Shown piece after piece: positions 24,115 through 35,821 of a stretch of 64,000 nt of DNA. The notes beneath the pieces are model-generated. The model did no database searches. It worked only from the letters and a program-made list of their open reading frames with translations, and was not told the DNA's origin. Source of the stretch: Poecilobothrus nobilitatus (Eukaryota; Arthropoda; Insecta; Diptera; Dolichopodidae); contig OX352772.1 in the NCBI GenBank assembly GCA_947095535.1, positions 52,409,445 to 52,473,444 of the forward strand, read 5' to 3'. Each line of letters begins with the position of its first letter. The first letter of the stretch is position 1. A program made the translations under genes and the position numbers.

Positions 24115-25600
24115 AAAAGATAGTAAACAATAAATATTATAATGTTATGCTATGAAATGAAAGAAAAAACAAGGCAGTGTATAAATCAAAGTTTTTAGAG
24201 GGTCGTATTTTTAAGTAGAACATTATAAAATTGCAATAATATTTTTATTTAAATTTTGCTAAGTAACATTTTCTTAATTTTTTAAAAATTTTGCCATAAT
24301 ATAGTACAATTTTAGAATCAGAAGTTTAGCCCATAATATAGAGATATATGAATAAAAATATGGGTATACATATATTAGATTTATTATAGATTTATTATTT
24401 TTTATATAGGCAACAGTTATTTATATGAATGAATGGACGGTAAACATAAACGAACAAAAAAAAATTCAAAATGTTCTATAGGTTATAATTTATATTTTTT
24501 AAATAGTCTGATGTATAAATTTAATATTTAAAAAAAATAACAGAAAACAAAAAAAAAAAAGTAAAATGTAATACTGCGAAGAAAAACAAAAACGAATAGA
24601 AAAAACAGAGAACAAAAATGTTACTTTGATTGTTTTTAAATAATTTTAAAGAAAAAAAGAACTATTAAAATGTTATGATTTTAAAAGAAAAAAACATACG
24701 TCTGATATTTACGTACCTACATAACAGATAGAAAAAGGAAAAAAAAAATGTTATGCTATGAAAAGAACGAAAAGTCCATCTGATATTGAGGTACATAACA
24801 GATAGAAAAAAAGAAATATCAAAATGTTATGCTATGAAAAGAAAGAAAAAACAAGGCAGTGTATAAATCAAAGTTTTTAAAGGTTCGGATTTTTAAGTAG
24901 AACATTATAATATTGCAATAATATTTTTATTTAAATTTTGCTAAGTAACATTTTCTTAATTTTTTAAAAATTTTGCCATAATATAGTACAATTTTAGAAT
25001 CAGAAGTTTAGCCCATAATATAGATATATGAATAAAAATAGGAGTATACATATATTAGATTTATTATAGATTTATTATTTTTTGTATAGGCAACAGTTAT
25101 TTATATGAATGAATGGACGGTAAACATAAACGAACAAAAAAAAATTCAAAATGTTCTATAGGTTATAATTTATATTTTTTAAATAGACTGTATGTATAAA
25201 TTTAATATTTAAAAAAAATAAAAGAAATACTTAGCGTACGTAAATAACAGAAAACAAAAAAAAATAAATGTAATACTGCGAAGAAAAATAAAAACGAATA
25301 GAAAAAAAAAAGAGAACAAAAAATGTTACTTTGACTGTTTTTAAATATTTTTAAAGAAAAAAAGAACTATTAAAATGTTATGATTTTAAATGAAAAAACA
25401 TACCTCTGATATTTACGTACATAACAGATAGAAAAAGAAATATTAAATGCTATGCTATGAAAAGAAAGAAACGTACATCTGATATTTAGGTACATAACAG
25501 ATAGAAAAAAAGAATTAAAATGTTATGCTATAAAAAGAATGAAAAAACAAGACAGTGCATAAATCAAAGTTTTTAAAGAGTTGCATTTTTAAGTAGAAAT
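24115..25600 (+). repeat. about 690-bp tandem units
   Basis: AAGGCAGTGTATAAATCAAA occurs at 24,171 and 24,853, and a variant at 25,549, giving periods of 682 and 696 bp. Between them the text is nearly the same, including TATATGAATGAATGGACGGT and AAATGTTATGATTTTAAA. The unit also holds degenerate ACATCTGATATTTA motifs shared with the 121-bp repeat, so one probably grew out of the other. Confidence 0.88.
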
Positions 25601-26368
25601 TATAAAAAAATAAAGCGGTGCGTAAAACCAAAGCTTTTAAAGGAGCGCAATTTAAATTATAAAATCACAATTTTCAATTAAATTTTGAATGTGTAACATT
25701 TTCTTAATTTTATGCTTCTTTTATGATTTTTATTTTCTAAAACTTCAACATTATATGCACAGCCAATTTTTATTGTTTTACATAAAAGGTGCGTAAAACT
25801 TACGGTGTGAAGATTTTGTAGAGAAAGCGATAGATAAAGAGACAGAATATTATTACGGATAGAGTAAAAATTTGTTTGAAAAATATAACAAAGAAAGTTT
25901 TGAAGCATTTGCTATGGCAACCATAGAAAAATATAACAAGTGTACTATATATTATAATTAGGCAAATGCATCAGATCAGTGTAGTTTAGTTTCAAAATTA
26001 TAAAGTTTGATACTGTATTTTTTCGAAGCGAAAATTTTTGATACTATTGGCAAAAATTTATTTACCATTGGTTTTTAATCCAACCTTTGGTTTTTTAATC
26101 CAAAGCTTGACAAAGAAATTTACAAGAGATGAGATTTATTAAATAATCATTTTTATTACATTTTTGAAAGAAACTACTTCACAGCATCATTGAGGTTTTT
26201 CATTATTTAAAACACTTTAGCAATAAATTTTACATTTATCAATATCTAAATATAATACATATAAGTATTTGAATAAATTTACTAAAATTAAATTGTTCAT
26301 AAAACTGAGGAAACTTTCACAAAAGCTTTATTTTTCTACTTATACCCTTTAATAAGGCTTTTTTACTA

Positions 26369-27180
26369 TTTATTTAATAATTTAAAGTTTTATTACCAGA
26401 GATACGAATCTTTAACTCAAAGTATTATCAAGAGACGCAAACCGTTAATTAAAAATATAAATAAATTTAGTAAATATTATTACCAGAGACTAAATTTTCC
26501 ACTAGAATTATTGTCAGAGACACAAACCGTTCATTAAAAGTGAGTACAGTCAAAAAAGGAAAAGTACATACATACTTAAAAAACACATTTTCAATCAAAA
26601 TAAATTCAGCAAATTTTTAATATTTAAATTTGACCGCTACGTCCATTATGAACTGGTCGCAGCGGTAAATTAAAAATAAATTATTAATCTTCTGTTGGCG
26701 TTTTCAATCTTTGTTTTGGAAAAAAAAAATAAAAATAGGTACTCTTAATAAAATTAAAGCGCCTGAAAGTGAAAAAGTGAGAGTGAGCAAAGTTTATAGT
26801 AAACCTCATATTTATTAGAAAAAAATAATAGGCCGATTTTATTCTTGATTTTGTTTTCATTAGTATAAAAGCTGGTGCTTCGTAACAGACTTTAAAATAG
26901 TTTTGTTTATTTAGGTTGAAATTTAGATTTTTAAGCTAAATTTTCGGTAGAACTGGTATAACATAAAATATTCGAAATTTTTTTATTAATATAAAATTAG
27001 GCAGACTTAAATAATTATATTTCATAACAGAAGTCAGAAACTTACTAAATATTATAGAAACGGATATTTTTCTTAAAAAAAAAAAGAAAAAAATTACATA
27101 GAAAATGTCATTTTAGACGCCTTCTCTCACAAAAGATTCATAATTTTGTACTAATTTATTATTAGACCATTAATAATATT
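26369..27180 (+). repeat. Helitron-array block, copy 1
   Basis: Matches 27,660-28,325 and 29,210-29,985. Shared parts in order: several ATTACCAGAGACACAAA motifs, GAACTGGTCGCAGCGGTAAA (26,650), a TATAAAAG box at 26,864, and ATTAATATAAAATTAGGCAG. Confidence 0.85.
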
Positions 27181-27544
27181 GTTAGCCATGGAAAAAAATA
27201 AGATTTGTTAATCAGATCAGATAATATAATACCTGAAATTAATGATTGAATTTCTGATAATATACACAATATAATGATTATGGTTTAATTCACAAAGATA
27301 AAAAAATTTTGTAAATGCATAAAATATATGAATGATAATTTTTACATTTTACACCAGATTTTACAGAAGATTCTGGTTTTCACTAAATTCTTTTAGCTAT
27401 GACACAAATCAAATATTTCTGTGCTTTAAAATTTTTAAAACTAGCCAGTTTTAGCTGGCCCGTTTGAAAAAAAATTAGTACAAATTTTTGTATGAATTTG
27501 TACATCTCTATGTAGTCTCTGATAATACCAATTCACACAAGATA

Positions 27545-28500
27545 TTAAATATCATATAGATATTAATACCAGACACACAAGATGTAAAAAAAAAATATTT
27601 TATTTCTATAATAAACCACTCACACTGAATGTAAACTAAACTGGCAAAGATGATATTTCTGTATATTTATTTAATAATTTAAAATTTTATTATCAGAGAC
27701 ACAAATCTTGGACTAAAAGTCTTATCAGAGACACAAATGTTTACTTTTTAAAAAGTACTTTCGACACAAAATTTAAAGCAAATTTTTAATTTTTAAATTT
27801 GACCGCCACATCCATTATGAACTGGTCGCAGCGGTAAATTAAAAATAGATTATTAATCTTCTGTTGGCAGTTTTCAAATGACTCTTTGTTTTGAAAAAAA
27901 TAAAAATACTCTTAATAAAATTAAAAGACCTGAAAGTGAAAAGAGCAAAGTTTATAGTAAGCCTTATATTTATAAGAAAAAAAATAATAGGCCGATTTTA
28001 TTCTTGATTTTGTTTTCACTATTATAAAAGCTGGTAAAAGTTTCGCAACAGACTTTAAAGTAGTTTTGTTTATTTAGGTTGGAATTTTGATTTTTTAAGC
28101 TGAATTTTTGATATAACATAAAATATTCGATTTTTTTTTATTAATATAAAATTCGGCAGACTTAGCTAATTATATTTCATAACAGAAATCAGAAACTTAC
28201 TAAATATTTTAGAAATGGATATTTTTCTTAAAAAAAAGAGAAAAAATAACATAGGAAATATCATTTTAGATGCCTTCTCTCAAAATAGATTCATAATTTT
28301 GTACTAATTTATTATTAGACCATTAAATTAAAAAGCTGTCGAAAACGACCCACACAAAAAAAAAGGCCCCGAAAATTTATGAAATTACATTATCAGAGAC
28401 ATGAATCTTTTATTAAATATACTAAAGACCTCTTCCAAAGTACATTTAAATAAAATAAACTCAGCAATTTATTTTCAAGCAAAAAAAAATAAAAGCAAAA
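27545..28500 (+). repeat. Helitron-array block, copy 2
   Basis: Starts with a damaged version of the element's 5' region (CACACAAGATG, then ACTCACACTGAATGTAAACT) and continues through the CAGAGACACAAA motifs, CTGGTCGCAGCGGTAAATTA, TATAAAAG at 28,023 and the AAGCTGTCGAAAACGACC segment. It lacks a clear 3' CTAG end of its own. Confidence 0.85.
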
Positions 28501-29077
28501 GACTTGAAAGTAGTTTTGGTAATTAAAGTAATTTCGCGGCGAAAACCACTGTTTTTCATCGACATAAAAAAATTTTTTTAAAACTAAAGAAAAATAGAGA
28601 GTCTGGTAAAATTTTAACAAATATTAAAATTATTTCGATTATTGGGATTGTTTTAAATGTAACAAAAAAAAAAAAATGTCGTAGCGGTTGGTGTTGGTTG
28701 GCTTTTCGCCGATTTTTATTGTGCACTTTATACATGTGTTTCAAACAATTTTTGAGATATCGGCACGAACTTTTACCCTGAATGTGTTTTTTGCTTGGAC
28801 CATTTTTTCTCAATGATTAAAAAACTGTCAAAAATTACCCCCATGAAAAAACGGCGAGAAAAAATTAATAAACTGTACCTAACATTTTTAATTTTATGTG
28901 TTTAGATTTGTTTTATGTTTTTTTCTATTACATCAAGTAAGTAAGTGATTCCAAAGTTTTTTTAATGGTGCTGATGTAAATATGAAATTTTTAGGTAGTT
29001 TATTAAGGGAGTCAGTATGATACCGTAAATGTTTTTGAATCTATAGAAATTGTGCAATTGCACAGGGGATTTTCTAG

Positions 29078-30381
29078 TCTATAATATAATACACAAGATG
29101 TTGGCGAGACCTTGCAACATGTAAAAAAATATATTTTATATCTATAATAAAACACTCACACTGAATGTAAACTAAACTGGCAATGATGATATTTCTGTAT
29201 ATTTATTTAATAAGTTAAAATTTTATTACCAGAGACACAAATCTTTGACTCAAAGTATTATCATGAGCCACAAACCATTCATTAAAAATATAAATAAATT
29301 TAGTAAATATTATTACCAGAGACCAAATTTTCCATTAGAAGCATTATCAGAGACACAAACCGTTCATTAAAAGTGAGTACAGTCAAAAAAGGAAAAGTAC
29401 ATACTTAAAAAACACACATTTTCAATAAAAATAAATTCAGCAAATTTTTAATTTTTAAATTTGACCGCCACATCCATTTTGAACTGGTCGCAGCGGTAAA
29501 TTAAAAATAAATTATTAATCTTCTGTTGGCAGTTTTCAAATGACTTTTTGTTTTGAAAAAAATAAAAATACTCTTAATACAATTAAAAGACCTGAAAGTG
29601 AAAAGAGCAAAGTTTATAGCAAGCCTTATATTTATAAGAAAAAAATAATAGGCCGATTTTATTCTTGATTTTGTCTTCATTAGTATAAAAGCTGGTAAAA
29701 GCTTCGTATCAGACTTTAAAATAGTTTTGTTTATTTAGGTTGGAATTTTGATTTTTTAAGCTGCATTTTTGATATAACATAAAATATTCGAATTTTTTTA
29801 TTAATATAAAATTCGGCAGACTTAGCTAATTATATTTCAAAACAGAAGTCAGAAACTTACTAAATATTATAGAAATGGATATTTTTCTTAAAAAAAAAGA
29901 AAAAATAACATAGAAAATATCATTTTAGAAGCCTTCTCTCACAATAGATTCATAATTTTGTACTAATTTATTATTAGACCATTAAATTAAAAAGCTGTCA
30001 AAAACGACCGTCACAAAAAAAGAGCCCCCGAAAATTTATGAAATTTCATTATCAGAGACATGAATCTTTTATTAAATATACCAAAGACCTCTTCCAAAGT
30101 ACATTTAAATAAAATAAATTCAGCAAATTTTTTTCAAGCAAAAAAAAACAAGTAAAAGTAACAGTAAGTCGATGCAACCGACTTATTTATACCCTACACC
30201 TAAAAAATTCAAATTAAATTAAAAATCCATAAGTTATTTTAGTTAGGTACTTAATATACCTAAGCTAAAAAAAATACATGTAATAATCCCTCCCTTAATA
30301 GAGGTAGTAAGGGAGTCAGTATGATAACGTAAATGTTTTTGAATCTATAGAAATTGTGCAATTACACAGGGGATTTTCTAG
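29078..30381 (+). mobile_element. Helitron-like unit 2 (1,304 bp)
   Basis: The simplest full unit: starts TCTATAATATAATACACAAG directly after the CTAG of unit 1 and ends TTTTCTAG at 30,381. It holds one block copy with CAGAGACACAAA motifs, CTGGTCGCAGCGGTAAATTA, TATAAAAG at 29,684 and CAGACTTTAAAATAG. Its 3' hairpin has one changed base (TGTGCAATTACACA). Non-coding. Confidence 0.8.
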
Positions 30382-31712
30382 TGTATATTAAATTACAAAA
30401 TAGTAAATATAATTTTAAATATTATATTATATTAATGCGCACATAGTTTATTTAAATTGTTATAAGTATATCGCAATACATTGCAATATTTCCTTAAAAA
30501 TATTTCCATTCATAGAATAATTTCTTATAAGTACAATAAAATACATATATGTATGTATGTAAATACGGCGCTTTATAATATACATCTATACTCTTATCAT
30601 TCATTCATCAGTGACATATACGATATGTAAATAAACATGATATTATATAAGTATGTATGTATATCAATATCATATAAATAAAAATTCTTCAAGCAACCGT
30701 TATGTTGTTGATTTATTTACATTTTTTTGTACTACGCATTATATCCTCAACAATTTCAAATTATCGAGTAAAACAAAATGCAAAAAATTCGTTAAAGAAA
30801 TTTGTTAGAAAATTTGAAAAAATCAAGTAACACTTTCGTCAATTATAAAGTAACCCTATATTATTAAAAAACGTTGTTAACAGAAATAAGAGTATAATGT
30901 TGAAGCTTTAATTTTTATGTATTACTTCAAAAAAATTTTAACAGGTGTTCAAGTTACAGGTTTTTAAAAATAGGAAATTTTCAGTTTTTGACCCCTTACA
31001 GCTCCTAAACGGGGGGTGGTACAAAAAAATTTTCTGAAATGACTCATACTTATTTTCTAACTTCTGTTAAAATTTCAAGTTTTCAACTTAAATCGTTTAG
31101 AAGGGTTAAAGGATTTTGCAAAATTTGAGTTTCGCATAACGGTAAATTAAGACACCGTATGCCACAACTATATATTTATTGTATATATGCTTGTAAAGCT
31201 AATAAAAGCAGTAATCATTTGCTGTTTTCAAAAAGAAAATGTATCTTATACAACTTCTGCTATAACAATTTAAATATAGAGCTTTTTTGAACCTTTGGGG
31301 AGCTGTTGCTCCGTAACGGGTGGGGCTACAAAAAAAAGTTATTAAAAATAAAATTAATATTTTTGTGATATCTTTCAGCAGTTAAAATTTCATAGCTCTA
31401 TTTCAAAAAAAATGTGGGGATCTAAAAGTTAGGTGTTCGAGAGCTACCCTAAGTTTTGGTCGGAACTCAACGAAAAAATAGGGAACCTACAAATTGCTCC
31501 TAGAATATTTTGTGTAAATTTCAAGATTCTAGCTTTCTTAGTTTTTGAGTTAGCGTGCTGACGAACGGACGCACGGACAGACATGGCTCAATCGACTTAG
31601 AATTTTTTTCTGATCCGATCCATACCTTTGAAGGTATATCTTGCTCACTTATTTCGAGGTGTTACAAACAGAGGAGTAATTTTATTATACCCGATCCTAT
31701 CGTACGGGTATA
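30382..31712 (-). mobile_element. CCGT-family element, half 2 of a split copy
   Basis: Continues the element interrupted at 23,612 and reads to TCGTACGGGTA at 31,700-31,710. It is the reverse complement of 35,822-37,107 at high similarity. The CCGT run is eroded here to GACGAACGGACGCACGGACA (31,560). No reading frame is recognisable. Confidence 0.85.
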
Positions 31713-32749
31713 AATATGTATGCATATTAAAAAGGTGAACAAAATTGAAAATATATAAAATTTTTTTTAACCTTTTGTGTAGATTTGTTCCATATATGGA
31801 ACCTTTATTTTTATAGAATTACAGTTTCTAATTGGCTCGTTTCTATGAAAAGTATTTTAAGGTAACGATTATTTTATTAGAAAAATGTAGTAGGGTAGGC
31901 ATTTATACATTTTATACATTTATTTATTCTAAAGTAACTTGTAGTTTATTTATAACGTTCGTACTCATTTATTTTCGTTGTAAGTTTCTCACTTTAGGGC
32001 TTTGTGAACTGTAAGAAACTCGAAATTTTAGAGAAAAAATTTTTCATTAAATATTTTACTTGATTTTCAAAAGATAATCACAGTTATACAAAACCTATAT
32101 AAAAAAATTTTTACAGGTTGCATTACACTTTAGATTTTATTGAAAGAAAAATTGATGTATAAAAATATTGGACATTATAGCATTTTATTGTAGCTATATA
32201 TCTATACGTATAATTCATATTATATAGGTTAAATTATAATACCGTAACAAACGTATAGGAAAATGCTTCATTAGGACATCTTTAAATTCTATTCTCACGT
32301 TCTTGTTAATCTTAAAAAAATGAAATAAACAAAAAAACAATACAGTATGTAAATCCAAGGATTTCATAGGCGTACATTTCGTACACGTTAATTAAATGTT
32401 AAATTTTCAGTTAAAAGCTTATAAAATTCTAAACTTTTCTATAAAATTCTTAATTTAAAAAAATTAAAGTTAAAAATATTCCTTTTTCTAAAACTTCTCC
32501 TGTAAAGAAAATTACAAAAAAGCGTTTGAGCTTCATCTGCAAAAGCATCGTAAAAATTGCCAAAAATTATAAATATATGTTATGACTCTAAAAAGGGGGA
32601 AATATAAATTTTTAGTGTGAAATTTTGTATTTTGCATAAGAGAATTATTTTAAAATATCTTACTACTAAAAAATACAATTTTTCAGCTTTAAACAAAATG
32701 TTTGAATGTTTAATTAACTGTAAATTTAAAAATAAAAAGCTTTTACTTT
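31713..32749. other. AT-rich stretch without gene
   Basis: Nothing recognised; the small frame at 31,832-32,014 has no known similarity. Confidence 0.5.
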
Positions 32750-33325
32750 TGACTTTTACTTTGCAAAATGTTTTAAGGTAAATAAGTTACAGATGTCTAC
32801 AATTATCGGCTTTCTAAATTTTGAGCCCTAATAGCCCTTAAACAGAAGCGTCGTACAAACATTTTTTGTAAAGCAACTCATGCTAATTCTGAAAGATGTT
32901 TATTTTAATTTTAAGCTTTTATCGGAAAGCGCTGACGAGAAATGAAGTTTAAAAGTCTTGCAAAAATTTTATTTTCATTTAACGGTAAATTTAAATACTA
33001 AATTTGAAAAACTTGTGTAATTTTTATTCTGATTTTGAAAATATAAAAAAAATCCTGTCGTTTGGCTTAGATTGCAAAAATTTTAAGCAGAATCTGAGAT
33101 ATACACATTTAAAATAGGGCGGTTTTAAAATTTGAGAGGCTGTATAGTTTCGTACAGGTGGTGCGCTACATAAAAAATTGTTCTATTATATTAATTTTTG
33201 AAAAGATCACGAATAAAACTTCATTCCTCTATTTTGAACAGTGTATAAACTTTGTAAAAATACGGGACAAACAGAATGAAACTAAACGGTAAATATTTTT
33301 TTCGAAAAATATGCTAAAATAGGAA
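32750..33325 (-). mobile_element. CCGT-family element, degraded fragment
   Basis: Carries the conserved order on the minus strand: GTTTAAGGGCTATTAGGGCT, CCGTTAAATGAAAATAAAAT and, near 33,270, ACAGAATGAAACTAA, the inverse of the family's TTAGTTTCACTCTG. The CCGT run itself is gone. Confidence 0.6.
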
Positions 33326-35155
33326 AAGAAAATTTTACAAGATTTATTAAAATTATTAAAAAAAAAGAATAATCAAATAAAAGACGAATATCTTCTGTAA
33401 ATATTAACCAGTAAAATGGTTCTGTTCGTGACATAAAATCCACCAAATTTTTTTTTTTCGTTGTATTATTCTCCTAAAATACACCAACACTATTTATAAA
33501 TTAAGTAGTTATCATTTATCAAAAGATGGCCATTCTAATATATCACTCTTGGGGTAAATACACTAGAGTCGACCGTTCTTAAAGTTTTTTTTATTTTATT
33601 TTTGTTTTTCTTTTTATGATTGGGTTACATGAGAGAAATATATGTTTCTGGATTGAACAGGATCTCATGTACAATGAAAAATAAGCATAGTAATAATTTA
33701 TTCTTTCTCCCAAGAAAAATGATTTAGATTTTCTTTAAAAATTTTTTTTTGTTTTATTTTTCATTTTATTTCAAAAATAATTTTCGTTTGTTTTTCCCAA
33801 ATGAATTTTTGGATTTTATACTCGTAGTTAAAAAAAACTGCGAAAGATGACTATGAGAAAAACAAAATTTTCCTTTAGTAAGCAAAAATATTTTTTGAAT
33901 GCTTCTGTTTACTGAAAATTTATATATATACGTATATACACATTTTTTTTTAAAGGAATACAAAATAAATAAACTACTATAAAATAAAACTTTATTTCAA
34001 ACTTAATTGAAATAAATTTCAGATAGTTGAAATCGTACATAAAGACCACATATGCATCTTACGCTTATATGAGTATACATTTCCAACGATTATATTATGG
34101 TATTGCGAAGTCTTGTTTTTTCCATTTCATAAAATTTTATATCAAGTTTTTTATTCCTCATAGAATTAGGTGGGAGGAATGATTCTTTTGTGTTTACCGT
34201 TGTTGTGTGGACTGTAAATTTATGATTCTACAGCATTATGAGATTTTAGTGCGACCATTTTTGTTTAACTTAACTATGCTTAAGCTTCTACTATGCTTAT
34301 GCTTAAGCTTCTTTTGATTTTTACATAAGTACCTACCCTTTTATTTAAAATCCGATGCGAATTTAAAATGGTTTTTGATTTTCATAATTGATGACGAATG
34401 AAATATAATAATTTAAACTGATTTTTTTAACGTTCTAGAATTAGAATCTAATTAGGATTTATCTGTCAAACCGCCAAACATTTCTTTTCACCAATCTAAG
34501 TTGGCTTTTGTTAATTATTATACTTTACAGTGAGTATTGTAAGAATTTAAACAGTACTTCTGTCACAACTGACGCAGGTTGTAAACTGTACAGGTATTTA
34601 ATAACTGAAGGGATACTGTATAATGCATAAAAGATATATTCTTAACAAAAGATTTTTAAATGTTTCTCAAGTTTTCATCGTTATTTTTACATAGCAATAC
34701 AAGGAAGTCTGCTTGATCTTCACCCCTCATTGAATATAGTTAAAGACTAAATAGGACTGAGTTTTAGCAAAAGATAAGATAAAAAAAGTAATATTTCAGC
34801 AAAAAATTTAACTGTTTGGTTGAAATTAGATTCATACGTCTTGAATATTAAATTTAATAATGAAATGAGATAAAAATGTAGCTTTTAATTATACAAAACA
34901 AAAAAATTAATGATTATTGTATTAAGCAAATCTTAAACGTAACGAACGTAATATATTGTAAGTTATATAAAAATAAAGATATATATAACGATATAATACA
35001 ATAACAATGATTAACATAATGAACTAATGGGTTGAATTAAAGAACTCTCATATTCACTAAACAAAATATATCTTATTTCAAAAAATTTTAAAGAAATCTC
35101 TTAAAAATATTTTTTTTTAGTTCATGCTTATATCTCACAAATAAAATATATAAAA
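33326..35155. other. AT-rich stretch without gene
   Basis: Nothing recognised. Confidence 0.5.
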
Positions 35156-35159
35156 AATA

Positions 35160-35390
35160 GTAATATTAATAGTTTCCTTACAGTCCCACTCCCTATTCAA
35201 TGTTTCCATATCCATTTCCTATCCTTTCCTATCCCTACTTCCTAGCCAATATACTGCGTTCGCAGGTAAGGGGTTTTCCCATTATAATGGCTAAAAGGGG
35301 AGGTGCGTTTAGTCAGTAAGAATTTGACATTACCAAGGGAAAATTCTTGTTGTCTTTGGAAGATTGCCACTTCCTTATTAGGAAAAAACA
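35160..35390 (-). repeat. TTGGC-family dispersed repeat, copy 1
   Basis: On the minus strand it reads GACACCA-like start, TTGGTAATGTCAAATTCTTA, AGCCATTATAATGGG, CTGCGAACGCAGTATATTGG, then AGTAGGGATAGGAAAGG. The piece AGCC(A)ATATAATGG ... TATATTGGCT can fold into a hairpin. Five copies exist in the window; no coding capacity. Confidence 0.75.
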
Positions 35391-35821
35391 CATATAAGGG
35401 ATCTATCTATGTATTGGTTCTTTTTTATGCACGCAAAAATCACTTATTATATATTCAATTATATTCAATTAATAAAGTGTTAGCTATATAAGCACTTATA
35501 TAATAAATGAAGTTAAAGGTAATCTTATTAAGATAAGATGAAATATATGTATCTTAAAGAACACTTACAAAAAATAGAAAATAATAACAAAGAAAAATTA
35601 ACTGAAATTATCGCGGATAAAATAAATCTTTTGCACTTTAATTAACACTAAGCTTTAATTTTATGTCTTGAATAATATTACCCAATTGCATTTTAAACTA
35701 TTCTTCATTGGTCTTTGTCAAGATCAGTATACATTTATTTCATTCAATTAATTTCATCATATTTATTGTTAGAATGGGTGGATTTGTAAATTACTGTAAT
35801 GTTTTTTAGCAATTATGTATT
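35391..35821. other. AT-rich stretch without gene
   Basis: Nothing recognised. Confidence 0.5.

Larger units (their letters stand above)
23613..29077 (+). mobile_element. Helitron-like unit 1 (long)
   Basis: From TCTATAAT at 23,613 to TTTTCTAG at 29,074-29,077; 5,465 bp. The first 125 bp match the start of unit 2 closely. The unit is swollen by internal tandem arrays (23,740-25,600) and two copies of the block found once in unit 2. The 3' hairpin TGTGCAATTGCACA (29,051-29,064) is a perfect palindrome. Confidence 0.75.
23613..30381 (+). mobile_element. Helitron-like tandem array inserted in a CCGT element
   Basis: The 6.77-kb insertion begins TCTATAATATAATACACAAG and ends GGGGATTTTCTAG, with a hairpin-forming TGTGCAATTACACA 13 bases before the end. 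TC at the 5' end, CTAG at the 3' end, a subterminal hairpin, insertion between A and T and no target duplication are the known hallmarks of Helitrons. The insertion site is proven by the unsplit paralogue at 37,107/37,108. No Rep or helicase reading frame is present, so it depends on an enzyme in trans. Inside are a head-to-tail junction at 29,077/29,078, a 121-bp triplicated unit, 690-bp tandem units and three copies of a block of about 1.1 kb. A plain satellite array is less likely because of the exact termini. Confidence 0.8.

Noticed and set aside
28393..28813. Two minus-strand frames in the Helitron array
   Set aside because: They are not kept in the other block copies, so they are not captured genes.
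23613..30381. CRISPR-like or plain satellite reading of the repeats
   Set aside because: Repeat spacing and sizes do not fit CRISPR, the DNA is eukaryotic, and precise element ends with an empty site fit Helitron better than a satellite.
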